From: Legionellaceae bacterium
Lineage (GTDB): Bacteria > Pseudomonadota > Gammaproteobacteria > Legionellales > Legionellaceae
DNA length: 22,651 bases
Assembly: GCA_947505025.1 (NCBI GenBank)
Contig: CANNIJ010000008.1
Coordinates: 1-22,651 of the forward strand
Reading direction: 5' to 3'
A program made the position numbers and the translations under genes. Shown here in pieces: positions 8,422-17,400 of this stretch (position 1 is the first letter of the stretch; each line of letters opens with the position of its first letter). A model generated the notes under the pieces. It worked only from the letters and a program-made list of their open reading frames with translations. It searched no databases and was not told the DNA's origin.

Positions 8422-9027
8422 ATGAAAAAAACTGGTGCATGTACCATAGAAATGATTACCCAAACAACTTTGCCGTTGATGTCATTCGGTGAATTCACCA
8501 TAACATTATTTACCAATTCCATCGATAATGCAGAGCATTTTTGCTTGACTAAAGAGCCGGTTAATTTTAATGCACCCGGCCCATTAGTCAGAATTCACTC
8601 TGAATGCCTGACCGGAGATTTATTAGGATCTTGTCGTTGCGACTGTGGCGCACAAATGAATCAAGCACTCCAGCAAATTGCAGAGAACGGCGGTATATTT
8701 ATCTATTTACGCCAAGAAGGACGCGGAATTGGTTTGGCAAATAAATTAAAAGCGTACGCATTACAAGATCTAGGGTATGATACAGTAGATGCAAACGTAC
8801 ATTTGGGCTTGCCTGTAGATAATCGTAATTATGTGGTCGCAGCGTGTATTTTAGATTATATAGGAGCCTCAAAGATCAGATTATTAACTAATAATCCATG
8901 CAAGGTCGCAGCTATGCATGAGCATGGAATCGTAGTTTCTGAGCGTGTGCCGTTGCTGACAACTCCTGAAAAAGAAAACCAACAATACTTAAAAACAAAA
9001 CAAGATAAGATGGGGCATTATTTGTGA
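8422..9027 (+). CDS. ribA: GTP cyclohydrolase II, stand-alone
   Basis: Opens the imidazole ring of GTP, releasing formate and pyrophosphate, as the first step of the purine branch of riboflavin synthesis. The 201-residue protein carries the zinc cysteines in SECLTGDLLGSCRCDCG, the active-site LRQEGRGIGL, KLKAYALQDLGYDTVDAN, LTNNPCKV and a C-terminal KMGHYL. I use the ATG at 8422, preceded by GAGG; an upstream TTG (8404) would overlap ribE. There is no fused DHBP synthase (RibB) domain, unlike the RibBA fusion common at this operon position, so ribB must be elsewhere. Its stop overlaps ribH by 4 nt. Confidence 0.94.
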   Translation: MKKTGACTIEMITQTTLPLMSFGEFTITLFTNSIDNAEHFCLTKEPVNFNAPGPLVRIHSECLTGDLLGSCRCDCGAQMNQALQQIAENGGIFIYLRQEGRGIGLANKLKAYALQDLGYDTVDANVHLGLPVDNRNYVVAACILDYIGASKIRLLTNNPCKVAAMHEHGIVVSERVPLLTTPEKENQQYLKTKQDKMGHYL

Positions 9028-9521
9028 AAACGATTAAAGCAAAGCAAATGGAGCTGGTAGAGTCTTTCTCCATAGCCATTGTCGTGAGCCTGTTTAACGA
9101 GGATATTACCAGTGCATTATTGGCTGGCACCCTGGATCGCTTAAACTCCAGAGGAGTGAAATCAAATGACATCACTCTGGTAAAGGTTCCCGGCGCGATA
9201 GAATTACCGTTAGTTATTCAACAGCTAGCACAGAAGAAACATTATCAAGTAATCATTGCTCTGGGCGCAGTGATTCGTGGTGAAACCACACATTACGAAT
9301 ATGTGTGCCAACAAGCTAGTCATGGCTGCCAAAAAGTATCATTAGAGTTTGATTTACCTGTTATATTTGGAGTCCTGACCACTGAAAATACAGAACAAGC
9401 CTGGGATCGATTAGGTGGTGCTCATGGGCATAAAGGTACCTATACAGCCGATTGTGCCATAGATATGCAGCAATTATGTAGTCAATTAAAATCCTTAAAA
9501 CCTTTAAACCCTTTAACCTAA
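9024..9521 (+). CDS. ribH: 6,7-dimethyl-8-ribityllumazine synthase
   Basis: Condenses 5-amino-6-ribitylamino-uracil with 3,4-dihydroxy-2-butanone 4-phosphate to give the lumazine used by RibE; normally a 60-mer or pentamer. The 165-residue protein has SIAIVVSLFN (usually an Arg before FN), VKVPGAIELP, IALGAVIRGETTHYEYV with the catalytic His, and FGVLTTENTEQA. It starts with GTG overlapping the ribA stop (GTGA), pointing to coupled translation; an ATG at 9048 is a weaker alternative. The C-terminus (LKSLKPLNPLT) is encoded by a short degenerate CCTTTAAA-type repeat. pyrG begins 13 bp downstream, where nusB would be usual. Confidence 0.94.
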   Translation: MKTIKAKQMELVESFSIAIVVSLFNEDITSALLAGTLDRLNSRGVKSNDITLVKVPGAIELPLVIQQLAQKKHYQVIIALGAVIRGETTHYEYVCQQASHGCQKVSLEFDLPVIFGVLTTENTEQAWDRLGGAHGHKGTYTADCAIDMQQLCSQLKSLKPLNPLT

Positions 9522-9534
9522 AGAAGTGTATAAA

Positions 9535-11181
9535 ATGAACAATTATATTTTTATTACTGGTGGTGTGGTTTCTTCTCTGGGCAAAGGAATTGCCGCTGCA
9601 TCCTTGGCAGCTATTTTAGAGGCTCGCGGTCTGCGTGTGACCCTGATTAAATTAGATCCTTATATCAATGTTGACCCTGGAACCATGAGTCCATTTCAAC
9701 ACGGCGAAGTATTTGTTACACATGATGGCGCAGAAACCGATCTTGATCTTGGTCATTACGAGCGCTTTGTGCGCACAACGATGACTAAACTCAATAATTT
9801 CACCTCCGGTAAAATTTATGAGAATGTGATCAAAAAAGAACGTCGCGGTGACTACTTAGGTGGCACGGTACAAGTAATTCCTCACATCACTAATGAAATT
9901 AAACGTTGTATTAAACTCGGCGCAGCTGATGTTGATATCGTGATGGTGGAAATCGGCGGTACCGTAGGTGATATAGAGTCACTGCCCTTTTTAGAGGCTA
10001 TTCGGCAGATGCGTATGGAGCTTGGCGCACAGCGTACTCTGTTCGTGCATCTTACTTTAGTTCCGTACATCGCAACATCCGGCGAAACCAAAACCAAGCC
10101 AACTCAACACTCCGTCAAAGAGCTGCGTTCCATAGGCATTCAGCCAGATGTTTTAATTTGTCGATCAGAACAACCCTTGTCCGAGCATGATCGTAACAAA
10201 ATTGCTTTATTCACCAACGTTGAGCGTGAAGGTGTTATTTCTCTGCAGGATGCGCGAAGTATTTATCAGATCCCTGAAATCCTACATGAACAAAAACTTG
10301 ATGATTTAGTCTTAAGAAAACTGGCAATCACGGCACCGCCAGCAGACTTAAGTGAATGGCAAGCAGTGGTCGCCGCACAAGCAATTCAAACCATGAACGT
10401 TAAAATTGCAATCGTAGGTAAGTACATTGAATTAAGCGACGCGTATAAATCTATTAATGAAGCCCTGATACATGCAGGCATCCATACCGAAACACGTGTT
10501 GAAATAGTTTATATTGATGCTGACATTCTAGAAAAACATGGCGTTGATTTACTGGCTAATATGCACGCGATTCTAGTGCCGGGAGGATTTGGGGAACGCG
10601 GTGTAGAGGGTAAAATTCTTGCCATCCAATATGCGCGTGAGTCTAAAATTCCATTCTTAGGAATTTGTTTGGGTATGCAAACAGCAATCATTGAATTTGC
10701 GCGTAATATATTAGGATTGACTGGCGCTAATTCAACTGAATTTGATCCACAAACACCGTATCCAGTGGTTGGCTTAATCAGTGAGTGGCAAACGGCTGAT
10801 GGACAGATTAATCTGCGTGATAACAACAGTGATTTAGGCGGTACCATGCGTTTAGGCGGCCAATTATGTCATTTAGAACCAGAGACCTTGGCGTGCGAAA
10901 TTTACGCGCAGCCGTCAATCATTGAGCGCCACAGGCATCGCTATGAAGTTAATCAATCTTTTATTGATGCTTTAGTAGCGAATGGTTTAGTAATTTCAGG
11001 ACGATCAGCGGATCATCAGTTGGTTGAGATGGTAGAATTACCTGGACACCCGTGGTTTGTAGCTTGTCAATTTCATCCTGAATTCACATCTACTCCACGA
11101 GATAGTCATCCCTTATTTAAATCATTTGTTAATGCAGCGCGTGCTCGTCATCAATATATTATGTTAGCCGGAGGCTTATGA
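9535..11181 (+). CDS. pyrG: CTP synthase
   Basis: Aminates UTP to CTP with glutamine and ATP; cytosolic and filament-forming in many bacteria. The 548-residue protein (E. coli 545) has the synthetase domain YIFITGGVVSSLGKGIAAAS with the P-loop, KLDPYINVDPGTMSP, EVFVTHDGAETDLDLGHYER and IPHITNEIK. The class I glutamine amidotransferase domain has GGFGERGVEGK, the nucleophile Cys378 in GICLGMQ, and HPEF. I choose the ATG at 9535, which gives the family N-terminus and has AAGAAG upstream; a GTG at 9526 is less likely. It overlaps kdsA by 4 nt (ATGA). The pyrG-kdsA pairing is a standard gammaproteobacterial arrangement. Confidence 0.97.
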   Translation: MNNYIFITGGVVSSLGKGIAAASLAAILEARGLRVTLIKLDPYINVDPGTMSPFQHGEVFVTHDGAETDLDLGHYERFVRTTMTKLNNFTSGKIYENVIKKERRGDYLGGTVQVIPHITNEIKRCIKLGAADVDIVMVEIGGTVGDIESLPFLEAIRQMRMELGAQRTLFVHLTLVPYIATSGETKTKPTQHSVKELRSIGIQPDVLICRSEQPLSEHDRNKIALFTNVEREGVISLQDARSIYQIPEILHEQKLDDLVLRKLAITAPPADLSEWQAVVAAQAIQTMNVKIAIVGKYIELSDAYKSINEALIHAGIHTETRVEIVYIDADILEKHGVDLLANMHAILVPGGFGERGVEGKILAIQYARESKIPFLGICLGMQTAIIEFARNILGLTGANSTEFDPQTPYPVVGLISEWQTADGQINLRDNNSDLGGTMRLGGQLCHLEPETLACEIYAQPSIIERHRHRYEVNQSFIDALVANGLVISGRSADHQLVEMVELPGHPWFVACQFHPEFTSTPRDSHPLFKSFVNAARARHQYIMLAGGL

Positions 11182-12005
11182 ATATCTGTGGATTTGAGGC
11201 TGGCCTTACAGCCCCTTTGTTCTTAATTGCGGGTCCATGTGTAATTGAAACTGAAGCATTAGCGATGGAAACTGCGGCATTTTTAAAAGAATTATGTGCG
11301 AGTTTATCAGTTCCATTTATTTTCAAATCATCCATAGACAAAGCTAATCGCACCTCATTACAAAGTTATCGTGGCCCAGGGTTTGAGGCTGGATTGCGTA
11401 TTTTAGAGCGGGTTAAACATGAAGTTGGTGTGCCGGTGATCACTGATGTACATGAAGATACCCCTCTAGACGAAGTTGCTAGCGTTGTCGATGTTTTGCA
11501 GACTCCAGCTTTTTTGTGCCGTCAAACAAATTTTATTCAAAAAGTCGCATTAACCAACAAGCCAGTTAATATCAAAAAAGGTCAATTTCTCTCCCCATGG
11601 GAAATGAAACACGTGGTTTCTAAAGCTAAAGCAACCGGCAATCAAGCCATAATGGTGTGTGAGCGCGGCACAAGTTTTGGCTATAATAATTTAGTCTCTG
11701 ATTTTCGCTCTTTAAGTATTATGCGCGAAACCGGGTGTCCGGTAGTTTATGACGTTACGCATTCGGTTCAATTACCTGGTGCCAAAGATGGAGCATCTGG
11801 CGGGCAAAGAGAATTCATTCCGGTATTAGCCAGAGCCGCAGTTGCTGCCGGGGTTTCAGGGATCTTTATGGAAACGCATCCCAGGCCAGACCAAGCATTA
11901 AGCGATGGTCCGAATAGCTGGCCGCTGGCTAATATGCGTGAACTATTAGTGCAACTAATTGCCCTGGATAACGTATTCAAGCAAAATGGTGAGATAGTTT
12001 TGTAA
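11178..12005 (+). CDS. kdsA: 3-deoxy-D-manno-octulosonate 8-phosphate synthase
   Basis: Condenses PEP and arabinose 5-phosphate into Kdo-8-phosphate for the LPS inner core. The 275-residue protein has FLIAGPCVIET, FIFKSSIDKANRTS, GPGFEAGLRIL, ITDVHED, QTPAFLCRQTN, NIKKGQFLSPWEM, CERGTSFGYNNLVSDFRSL, YDVTHSVQLPG and METHPRPDQALSDGPN. Cys21 in AGPCVIE sits where metal-dependent (class II) enzymes have Cys and the E. coli metal-independent enzyme has Asn, so this is predicted to be a metalloenzyme. The start ATG overlaps the pyrG stop. The usual downstream gene, eno, is absent; the run ends at a hairpin that includes the kdsA stop codon. Confidence 0.95.
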   Translation: MNICGFEAGLTAPLFLIAGPCVIETEALAMETAAFLKELCASLSVPFIFKSSIDKANRTSLQSYRGPGFEAGLRILERVKHEVGVPVITDVHEDTPLDEVASVVDVLQTPAFLCRQTNFIQKVALTNKPVNIKKGQFLSPWEMKHVVSKAKATGNQAIMVCERGTSFGYNNLVSDFRSLSIMRETGCPVVYDVTHSVQLPGAKDGASGGQREFIPVLARAAVAAGVSGIFMETHPRPDQALSDGPNSWPLANMRELLVQLIALDNVFKQNGEIVL

Positions 12006-12031
12006 CTATTCATTAGATGCTGAATAGTTAC
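12002..12031. repeat. Perfect hairpin at the end of kdsA
   Basis: Two 11-bp perfectly complementary arms, GTAACTATTCA (12002-12012) and TGAATAGTTAC (12021-12031), around an 8-nt loop. The flanks (TTT upstream, AAA downstream) extend the stem. The left arm contains the kdsA stop codon TAA. No T-tract follows on the plus strand, so it is not a textbook intrinsic terminator. It may protect the 3' end of the long operon transcript or act as a weak terminator. Confidence 0.6.
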
Positions 12032-12072
12032 GAAAAATATTGAATATATGATCCGCATTTTTAATTTTATCC

Positions 12073-12078
12073 TATAAT
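12073..12078 (+). promoter_or_regulatory. Putative -10 box of the Cys-rich protein gene
   Basis: A perfect TATAAT lies about 40 bp before the start codon at 12117, after the kdsA hairpin. No good -35 box is found at the usual 16-18 bp spacing; the nearest TTGAAT is 27 bp away. The call rests on the -10 box and the position only. Confidence 0.35.
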
Positions 12079-12116
12079 TGCGTTATGTATTTCAAATTCA
12101 ATGTCAAGGATAAAAA

Positions 12117-12446
12117 ATGTCCTGCATGCGTCGAGTTGTACTGATCTGCTTGCTACAAATCAATCTGGCAGTGGCTTATAGTGCTTGTGATACCTGCTGT
12201 AGCGCCCAACATGGCATACATTATTGCGACAGTTCTAGCGGTCTTTATGTATGCAGAAACGGCAGTCTGTCAAGTTGTTACTGCACACGCCACGCCATCA
12301 TGGATCTAGAAAAACTAAAAGGATGCTGTTTATGGCATAGCGGAGTATTTAAAATCGATCCTACTGGTTTAGTAATTTGCCGAGATGGCAGCGTGTCTGA
12401 ATTCTGCAGCTTGTTGTCTGCGCCCAAGCCAGTAGCGTCATTTTAA
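12117..12446 (+). CDS. Small exported Cys-rich protein with a duplicated domain
   Basis: A 109-residue protein with a signal peptide (MRR, then VVLICLLQINLAVA; cleavage likely near 20-23). The mature part has 11 cysteines in two related units. Unit 1 (about 27-56) reads CC, HGI, C, SGLYVCRNGSLSSCYC. Unit 2 (about 70-97) reads CC, WHSGVF, TGLVICRDGSVSEFC. The shared pattern CC-x(3)-H-x-G-[IV] ... G-L-x-[IV]-C-R-[ND]-G-S-[LV]-S indicates tandem duplication. Unit 2 lacks two of the unit 1 cysteines. The density of Cys suggests a disulfide-stabilised periplasmic or secreted protein. The start has AAGGA 6 nt upstream. I recall similar CC...HGG...C...CxDG...C proteins in other proteobacteria but no function. 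The next gene begins 75 bp downstream. Confidence 0.8.
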   Translation: MSCMRRVVLICLLQINLAVAYSACDTCCSAQHGIHYCDSSSGLYVCRNGSLSSCYCTRHAIMDLEKLKGCCLWHSGVFKIDPTGLVICRDGSVSEFCSLLSAPKPVASF

Positions 12447-12521
12447 ACGCATGATGCGCTAAACATAGATATCATGCTATCCTAATACATAATATTATAG
12501 ATGTGATTCAAGTGAGACAAA

Positions 12522-14084
12522 ATGAATGGTATTATTTTTAACCAAGAAATTGCACAACAAATAAATTCTGGCAATATCGAACACGCAGTTAGATCTATTA
12601 GATATCAAAAAATACGCCAAAGATCGACTTTTTTCAACCTATCTACTTGTATGGATTTTATCTTTCAAAATATCGATAACCTAGATGATCCCGTAATCTT
12701 CAATTACTGGCTCCAATTTATTTTCGAGCTAACTCAACATGTGAGTCTAAATGCAGAAAATATTTTTTCAAATATACTTACACGATTATCTATGCAACCT
12801 GAGATGATCTCAGGTATCAAAAACAAGACTGCATTGGCTTGTTGGTGCTTGGAGCAAAGAGAGTTCTCAATCCTCGATTTTAAATTACTCTCATCATCAT
12901 TTAAATCTTCGCTACTGATGAATAATGTAGTTGCGTCTTTAATTGTAGATCAAAAAATGTCTCGTGAATCACTGGTAAAACTTACTATATTTTTTTTGAA
13001 AGTATACAACCGCAGGTTATTTCTGTTGGTTTATGGAGCACTTTTACTCGAGGGATTTACTGTGCCTGAACTGGATATATTTCAGACAGAAATATATAGA
13101 TTACAACGCTATCCGCAAAAGGTTTCAGATAAACTAAACAAAATCATGATCCAATTAAGATGCGGATTAGATAATATCTCCAGCGCCCAAGATAATGCTG
13201 CCGCCTTTATATTAGCAGCGATACGAGAAGAAAAAAAAATAGCCTATGAGTTCCTACCAGTAATCTTACATTACGGTGAATTTAGTCGATATCTAACACT
13301 GGTTAATGGACTTGCAAAACCTGCACGTTCTAAATTCATTATCACTGGCAGACACTGGGCCGCAGGAGAAATAGAAGTTACCGACCATAGAGTTAGCATT
13401 TTCTTATCAGATTCTCTGGGATATACAGGTTCAGAAAATGCTTGTTGGTTCAACCAGCTATTGTTGTCTAAAACTGATTTCAACGATATCTTCTCGAACA
13501 TACCAGTGACAGTTTATTACTCATACGAAACTAGACAGAAGGATGCTGTGAGTTGTAATATCTATGCATTAGATGATCTAAGACACTTGTATACATGTAT
13601 GGATTATGTCCCTGAGAGCGAACTACGCGCTGCTGCTGAAAACGCTGCTGTTCAGGTAAACTCTGTAAGCCAAGCCAAAATATTTGCATTCTTGAATAGA
13701 ACAATAGAGGTAAAAAGGCAAATTAATGACATTGATTTGTTTTTTTGTAAAATTCCTTTATCTTTACTACGCACCATACAATCTACAAAAATCCAGCCAA
13801 ACTTGGCAATCTCAAAAAATTATGCCATCAATAAATCTAAACACACTTTCTTTCAGTCTTTTGTAAAAGACTTTGTGGACAATGAAGATGGTAAGCAACT
13901 AAATCTACGAACAGAGCGTAAATTTGATCTGATGATCCAACGACTAGAACGTTGCATCGCTAAGTTTTTAAACGATAATCCAGAAACCGGCATAGATCAT
14001 CTATTTGCACTTGCCAATGAGCATAGCTTGAATGGATACGCTCAACGATGCACAACTACTGGACCAAGGAGCATATGTTTATAA
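12522..14084 (+). CDS. Predicted CE-clan cysteine protease or acetyltransferase (Ulp1/YopJ-like), effector candidate
   Basis: A 520-residue protein whose middle carries the order and spacing of a CE-clan catalytic site. His278-Trp279 opens RHWAAGEIEV. Nineteen residues on, Asp297 lies in VSIFLSDSLGY. Gln339 and Cys345 lie in RQKDAVSCNIYALDDL (Q-x5-C). HW ... DSLG ... Q-x5-C is the signature of Ulp1/SENP and ChlaDub-type enzymes; the His-acid spacing of 19 equals that of YopJ acetyltransferases. Asn346 replaces the usual Gly after the Cys. About 265 helical residues precede and 170 follow, with no signal peptide. In bacteria such enzymes are usually delivered into eukaryotic hosts as deubiquitinases, deSUMOylases or Ser/Thr acetyltransferases. 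The motif is seen; substrate and secretion are inferred. Its end overlaps the HIT gene by 10 nt. Confidence 0.72.
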   Translation: MNGIIFNQEIAQQINSGNIEHAVRSIRYQKIRQRSTFFNLSTCMDFIFQNIDNLDDPVIFNYWLQFIFELTQHVSLNAENIFSNILTRLSMQPEMISGIKNKTALACWCLEQREFSILDFKLLSSSFKSSLLMNNVVASLIVDQKMSRESLVKLTIFFLKVYNRRLFLLVYGALLLEGFTVPELDIFQTEIYRLQRYPQKVSDKLNKIMIQLRCGLDNISSAQDNAAAFILAAIREEKKIAYEFLPVILHYGEFSRYLTLVNGLAKPARSKFIITGRHWAAGEIEVTDHRVSIFLSDSLGYTGSENACWFNQLLLSKTDFNDIFSNIPVTVYYSYETRQKDAVSCNIYALDDLRHLYTCMDYVPESELRAAAENAAVQVNSVSQAKIFAFLNRTIEVKRQINDIDLFFCKIPLSLLRTIQSTKIQPNLAISKNYAINKSKHTFFQSFVKDFVDNEDGKQLNLRTERKFDLMIQRLERCIAKFLNDNPETGIDHLFALANEHSLNGYAQRCTTTGPRSICL

Positions 14085-14479
14085 TCGATCCAAGACTAGC
14101 ATCATCTGGTTTTTTCTTAGAGAACTGGGAGTTATCAAGTGTTCTTTTGAAGAACAACTCTCAATATCCGTGGTTTATTTTGATTCCCAGACAACCTAAC
14201 ATTAGATCCATAGACATGCTGGAACAAAGTGCACGCTATCAACTTTCAGATGAAATCGATCGACTCTCAAGTTTCGTACAAAAAAAATTCAAACCCGACC
14301 AAATAAATGTTGCTGCATTGGGTAATATAGTCCCACAATTACATATTCATATCATTGGCAGATTTACACGCGATCCATTATGGCCGGAGAGTGTTTGGCA
14401 AGCCAAGTTAACTGAAACACCGTACACAGATGAGGAGCGTGCGGCCTTGATAGCTTCATTTTATCAAGGCACGCAGTAA
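14075..14479 (+). CDS. HIT-family nucleotide-binding protein
   Basis: A 134-residue histidine-triad-type protein, predicted to bind or hydrolyse nucleotides (dinucleoside polyphosphates or nucleoside phosphoramidates). Landmarks are FILIPRQPNIRSI, NVAALGNIVPQLHIHIIGRF and DPLWPESVW. The His triad is H90-x-H92-x-Ile94: the third His is Ile, as I recall for this bacterial subfamily with the QLHxHxxxRF-xxDPxWPxxVW layout. The start at 14075 is chosen because AAGGAG lies 4 nt upstream; an ATG at 14048 would overlap the previous gene more deeply. The overlap with the CE-clan gene suggests translational coupling. It ends 8 bp from the convergent glutamate dehydrogenase gene. Confidence 0.87.
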   Translation: MFIIDPRLASSGFFLENWELSSVLLKNNSQYPWFILIPRQPNIRSIDMLEQSARYQLSDEIDRLSSFVQKKFKPDQINVAALGNIVPQLHIHIIGRFTRDPLWPESVWQAKLTETPYTDEERAALIASFYQGTQ

Positions 14480-14487
14480 ACTGAATA

Positions 14488-17400
14488 CTACTCCATACAA
14501 TCACCATCACCATCACCAGGATTAGATGAATTAATACATAACTGCATAGTTGTTTGTGTTAAATCCAAGAGCTCTCGAATTGCCACAAAAAACATCGTGT
14601 AGTTTAAAGCACTACTTGATCTTAAGTTTGATAGAACTGTCTGCCAGCGCTGGATCAGCAACACATGTTTTTTCATCCATAAGTCCATGGGCTTATTCAA
14701 ATCATCACTATCAACACATCCTTTAAAAATAGACACCGTCAAATGATGTTGTTGCCAATCTAAATCATCACGCAGAGCTTCTCTTGAAAGAGTTTCCCAA
14801 TGGTTTTCTGTAGAATGTGCAATAATTTGACCACGAGTCCAACCTAATTCTAATATCTCACCCACGATAAAATATGCTAAAGCCGATTTTTCAACACTAA
14901 GCTTAAGTTTTTGAGAAATATCTACAATGTCCATAGCAGCAAACATTCCACGAGTAGTCGTTAAGGTTACTGCCAAGGCTTCTGGCACACCCATTGCCAA
15001 ATACTCCTGATATTGCACATCATAATTATGCCGAGCAACACCACTCCATGTCCCAGGTAATTTTAAGTTCAGCTCATTAATTCCTGGGGCATATTTTGCC
15101 ACTGTAGTAGCTATATCTAAATGCATACGTTGATTTCTTAGGAACCAACGAGAAAAACGACGTAACAAACGTACATAAACCATCATAATCTGACTTTGGT
15201 GTTTAGCGTCCACCTTATGATCTAAAGCTTCGATTGCCAACCACATGGAATCCATATTCAAGATACTACGTGAGATCATATATGCACGCGCAATTGAAGC
15301 CATGGGTGCACCTGTCTCATCCTGCAAGCGATAGACAAAACTAAACCCCATTTCATTCACGACTTTGTTACTTACGTGCGTTGCAATGATTTCCCTTTTT
15401 AATGGATGATGTTGCATCTTATCCGAAAAACGATCCTGTAATGGTTTAGGAAACGCAGTAAATAGCAGTGGCAGTAAAGCCGGATCTTCAGGTATATCTG
15501 AAGCCAAAATTGCAGCTTTTAAAATGATTTTACTATAACAGAATAAAACCGCTATTTCTGGACAAGTCAAACCCTGAGCCAACAAAGTGCGTTCAATCAA
15601 AGTTTTTTCATTTGGTAAAAACTCTAATTCACGATCCAACTTACCCTGAGTAGATAATGCACTCATATAGCGACTGTGTAGCTCTACTGCACGCACCGCT
15701 TGAGTTGCTGACAAGCTAATCGCGCGTGTTTGCAGATCATTTTCCCGTAAAACCAACTTAGCCACGTCATCAGTCATATCATACAGCAACTCGTTACGTT
15801 GCTTGAATGTCAAGTCTCCTGACAACATTATGCCATTCAGCAATATCTTAATATTGACTTCTTTGTCCGAGCAACTTACTCCCGCTGAATTATCGATAAA
15901 GTCTGTGTAAATTAAACCACCATTGACTGAATATTCAATACGAGCTAATTGAGTTAAACCTAAGTTGCCGCCTTCAACAACTGAACGGCAATTTAATTCA
16001 GTTGCATTAATCCGTATTAAATCATTACTCCGATCTCCAACATCGGCATTACTTTCAGTTGTTGCTTTGACAAAAGTGCCAACGCCACCGCTCCATAATA
16101 AATCGGCTGGAGTTTTTAAAATTATTTTAATCAACTCATTTGGTTCTATAGCCGTTTGTTCAAGACCAAATAATGCTTGCATTTCTGCACTTAAAACAAT
16201 AAATTTTGCATTACGTGCAAATACACCACCACCCGCAGAAATGCATTTTAGATCGTAATCAGACCAATTAGAACGTGGAAGATTAAACATCCGTCGCCGT
16301 TCTTTAAATGAAGATACAGGATCTGGAGTTGGGTCAACAAAAATGTGCATGTGATTAAATGCAGCAAATAATTTAATATGTTTAGATAACAGCATCCCAT
16401 TACCAAACACATCTCCAGACATATCACCAATACCAATAACAGTAAAGTCTGTGGTGTCAGGGTCCATTTGCATTTGATAAAAATGACGCTTTACTGATTC
16501 AAATGCACCTTTAGCCGTGATCGCCATCTTTTTATGATCATAACCAATCGATCCTCCAGATGCGAAGGCATCACCCAGCCAAAAACCATATTCCAAGGAA
16601 ATTGCATTGGCTATATCAGAAAATGTTGCCGTGCCTTTATCTGCCGCGACAACCAAATAAGTATCATCATCGTCATAAAAACGCACAGATCTTGGATGCA
16701 CAACCGTACCATTTAGGTCATTATCAGTAATATCCAGTAAGCCTGAAATAAATTGTTGATAACAAAAAACTCCCTCAGCCAAAATTTCATCACGCGAATT
16801 TTTATCCGAAAAAGTACGCTTCAGAACAAACCCACCTTTTGCACCATTAGGCACGATCACAGAGTTTTTTACTTGCTGTGCTTTCATTAAGCCCAGAATT
16901 TCCGTACGAAAATCTTCCTTACGATCTGACCAACGTAAACCACCACGAGCAACCTTACTACACCGTAAATGTACTGCTTCAAAACGTGGTGAATATACAA
17001 AAATCTCATATAATGGATGTGGTTTAGGTACTCCAGGGATCTCTTTACTATATAATTTAAGTGATATGTAATCTTTATATAATCCATCTTTGTCGAGCTG
17101 GTAATAATTAGTTCTTAAAGTAGCTCTAATAGCATGGACAAACTGCCGAACGATTTTATCCTCATCCAAGTTTGACACTGATTCTAGATCAGCAAAAATA
17201 TCCGCACAAAAATCCTCAAAAGCTGTGGCACTAGAATCTGCAAGCTCCGGGTCGAATCTTAATTCAAACAATTGAACCAATTTTCGTGCTATAATTGGGT
17301 GGTTATTTAACGCAGACTCCATGTACTCCTGGCTAAATATAAAGCATATCTGTTTGAAATATTTGGCATAACTGCGTAAAATCGAAACTTGACGCCAATC

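Noticed and set aside
9491..9523. CCTTTAAA-type repeat at the ribH-pyrG junction as a regulatory repeat
   Set aside because: The copies are degenerate and within the ribH coding end; most likely chance low complexity.
12448..12476. GCATGAT ... ATCATGC inverted repeat before the CE-clan gene
   Set aside because: 7-bp arms are separated by 15 nt with no T-tract; too weak for a terminator or operator call.
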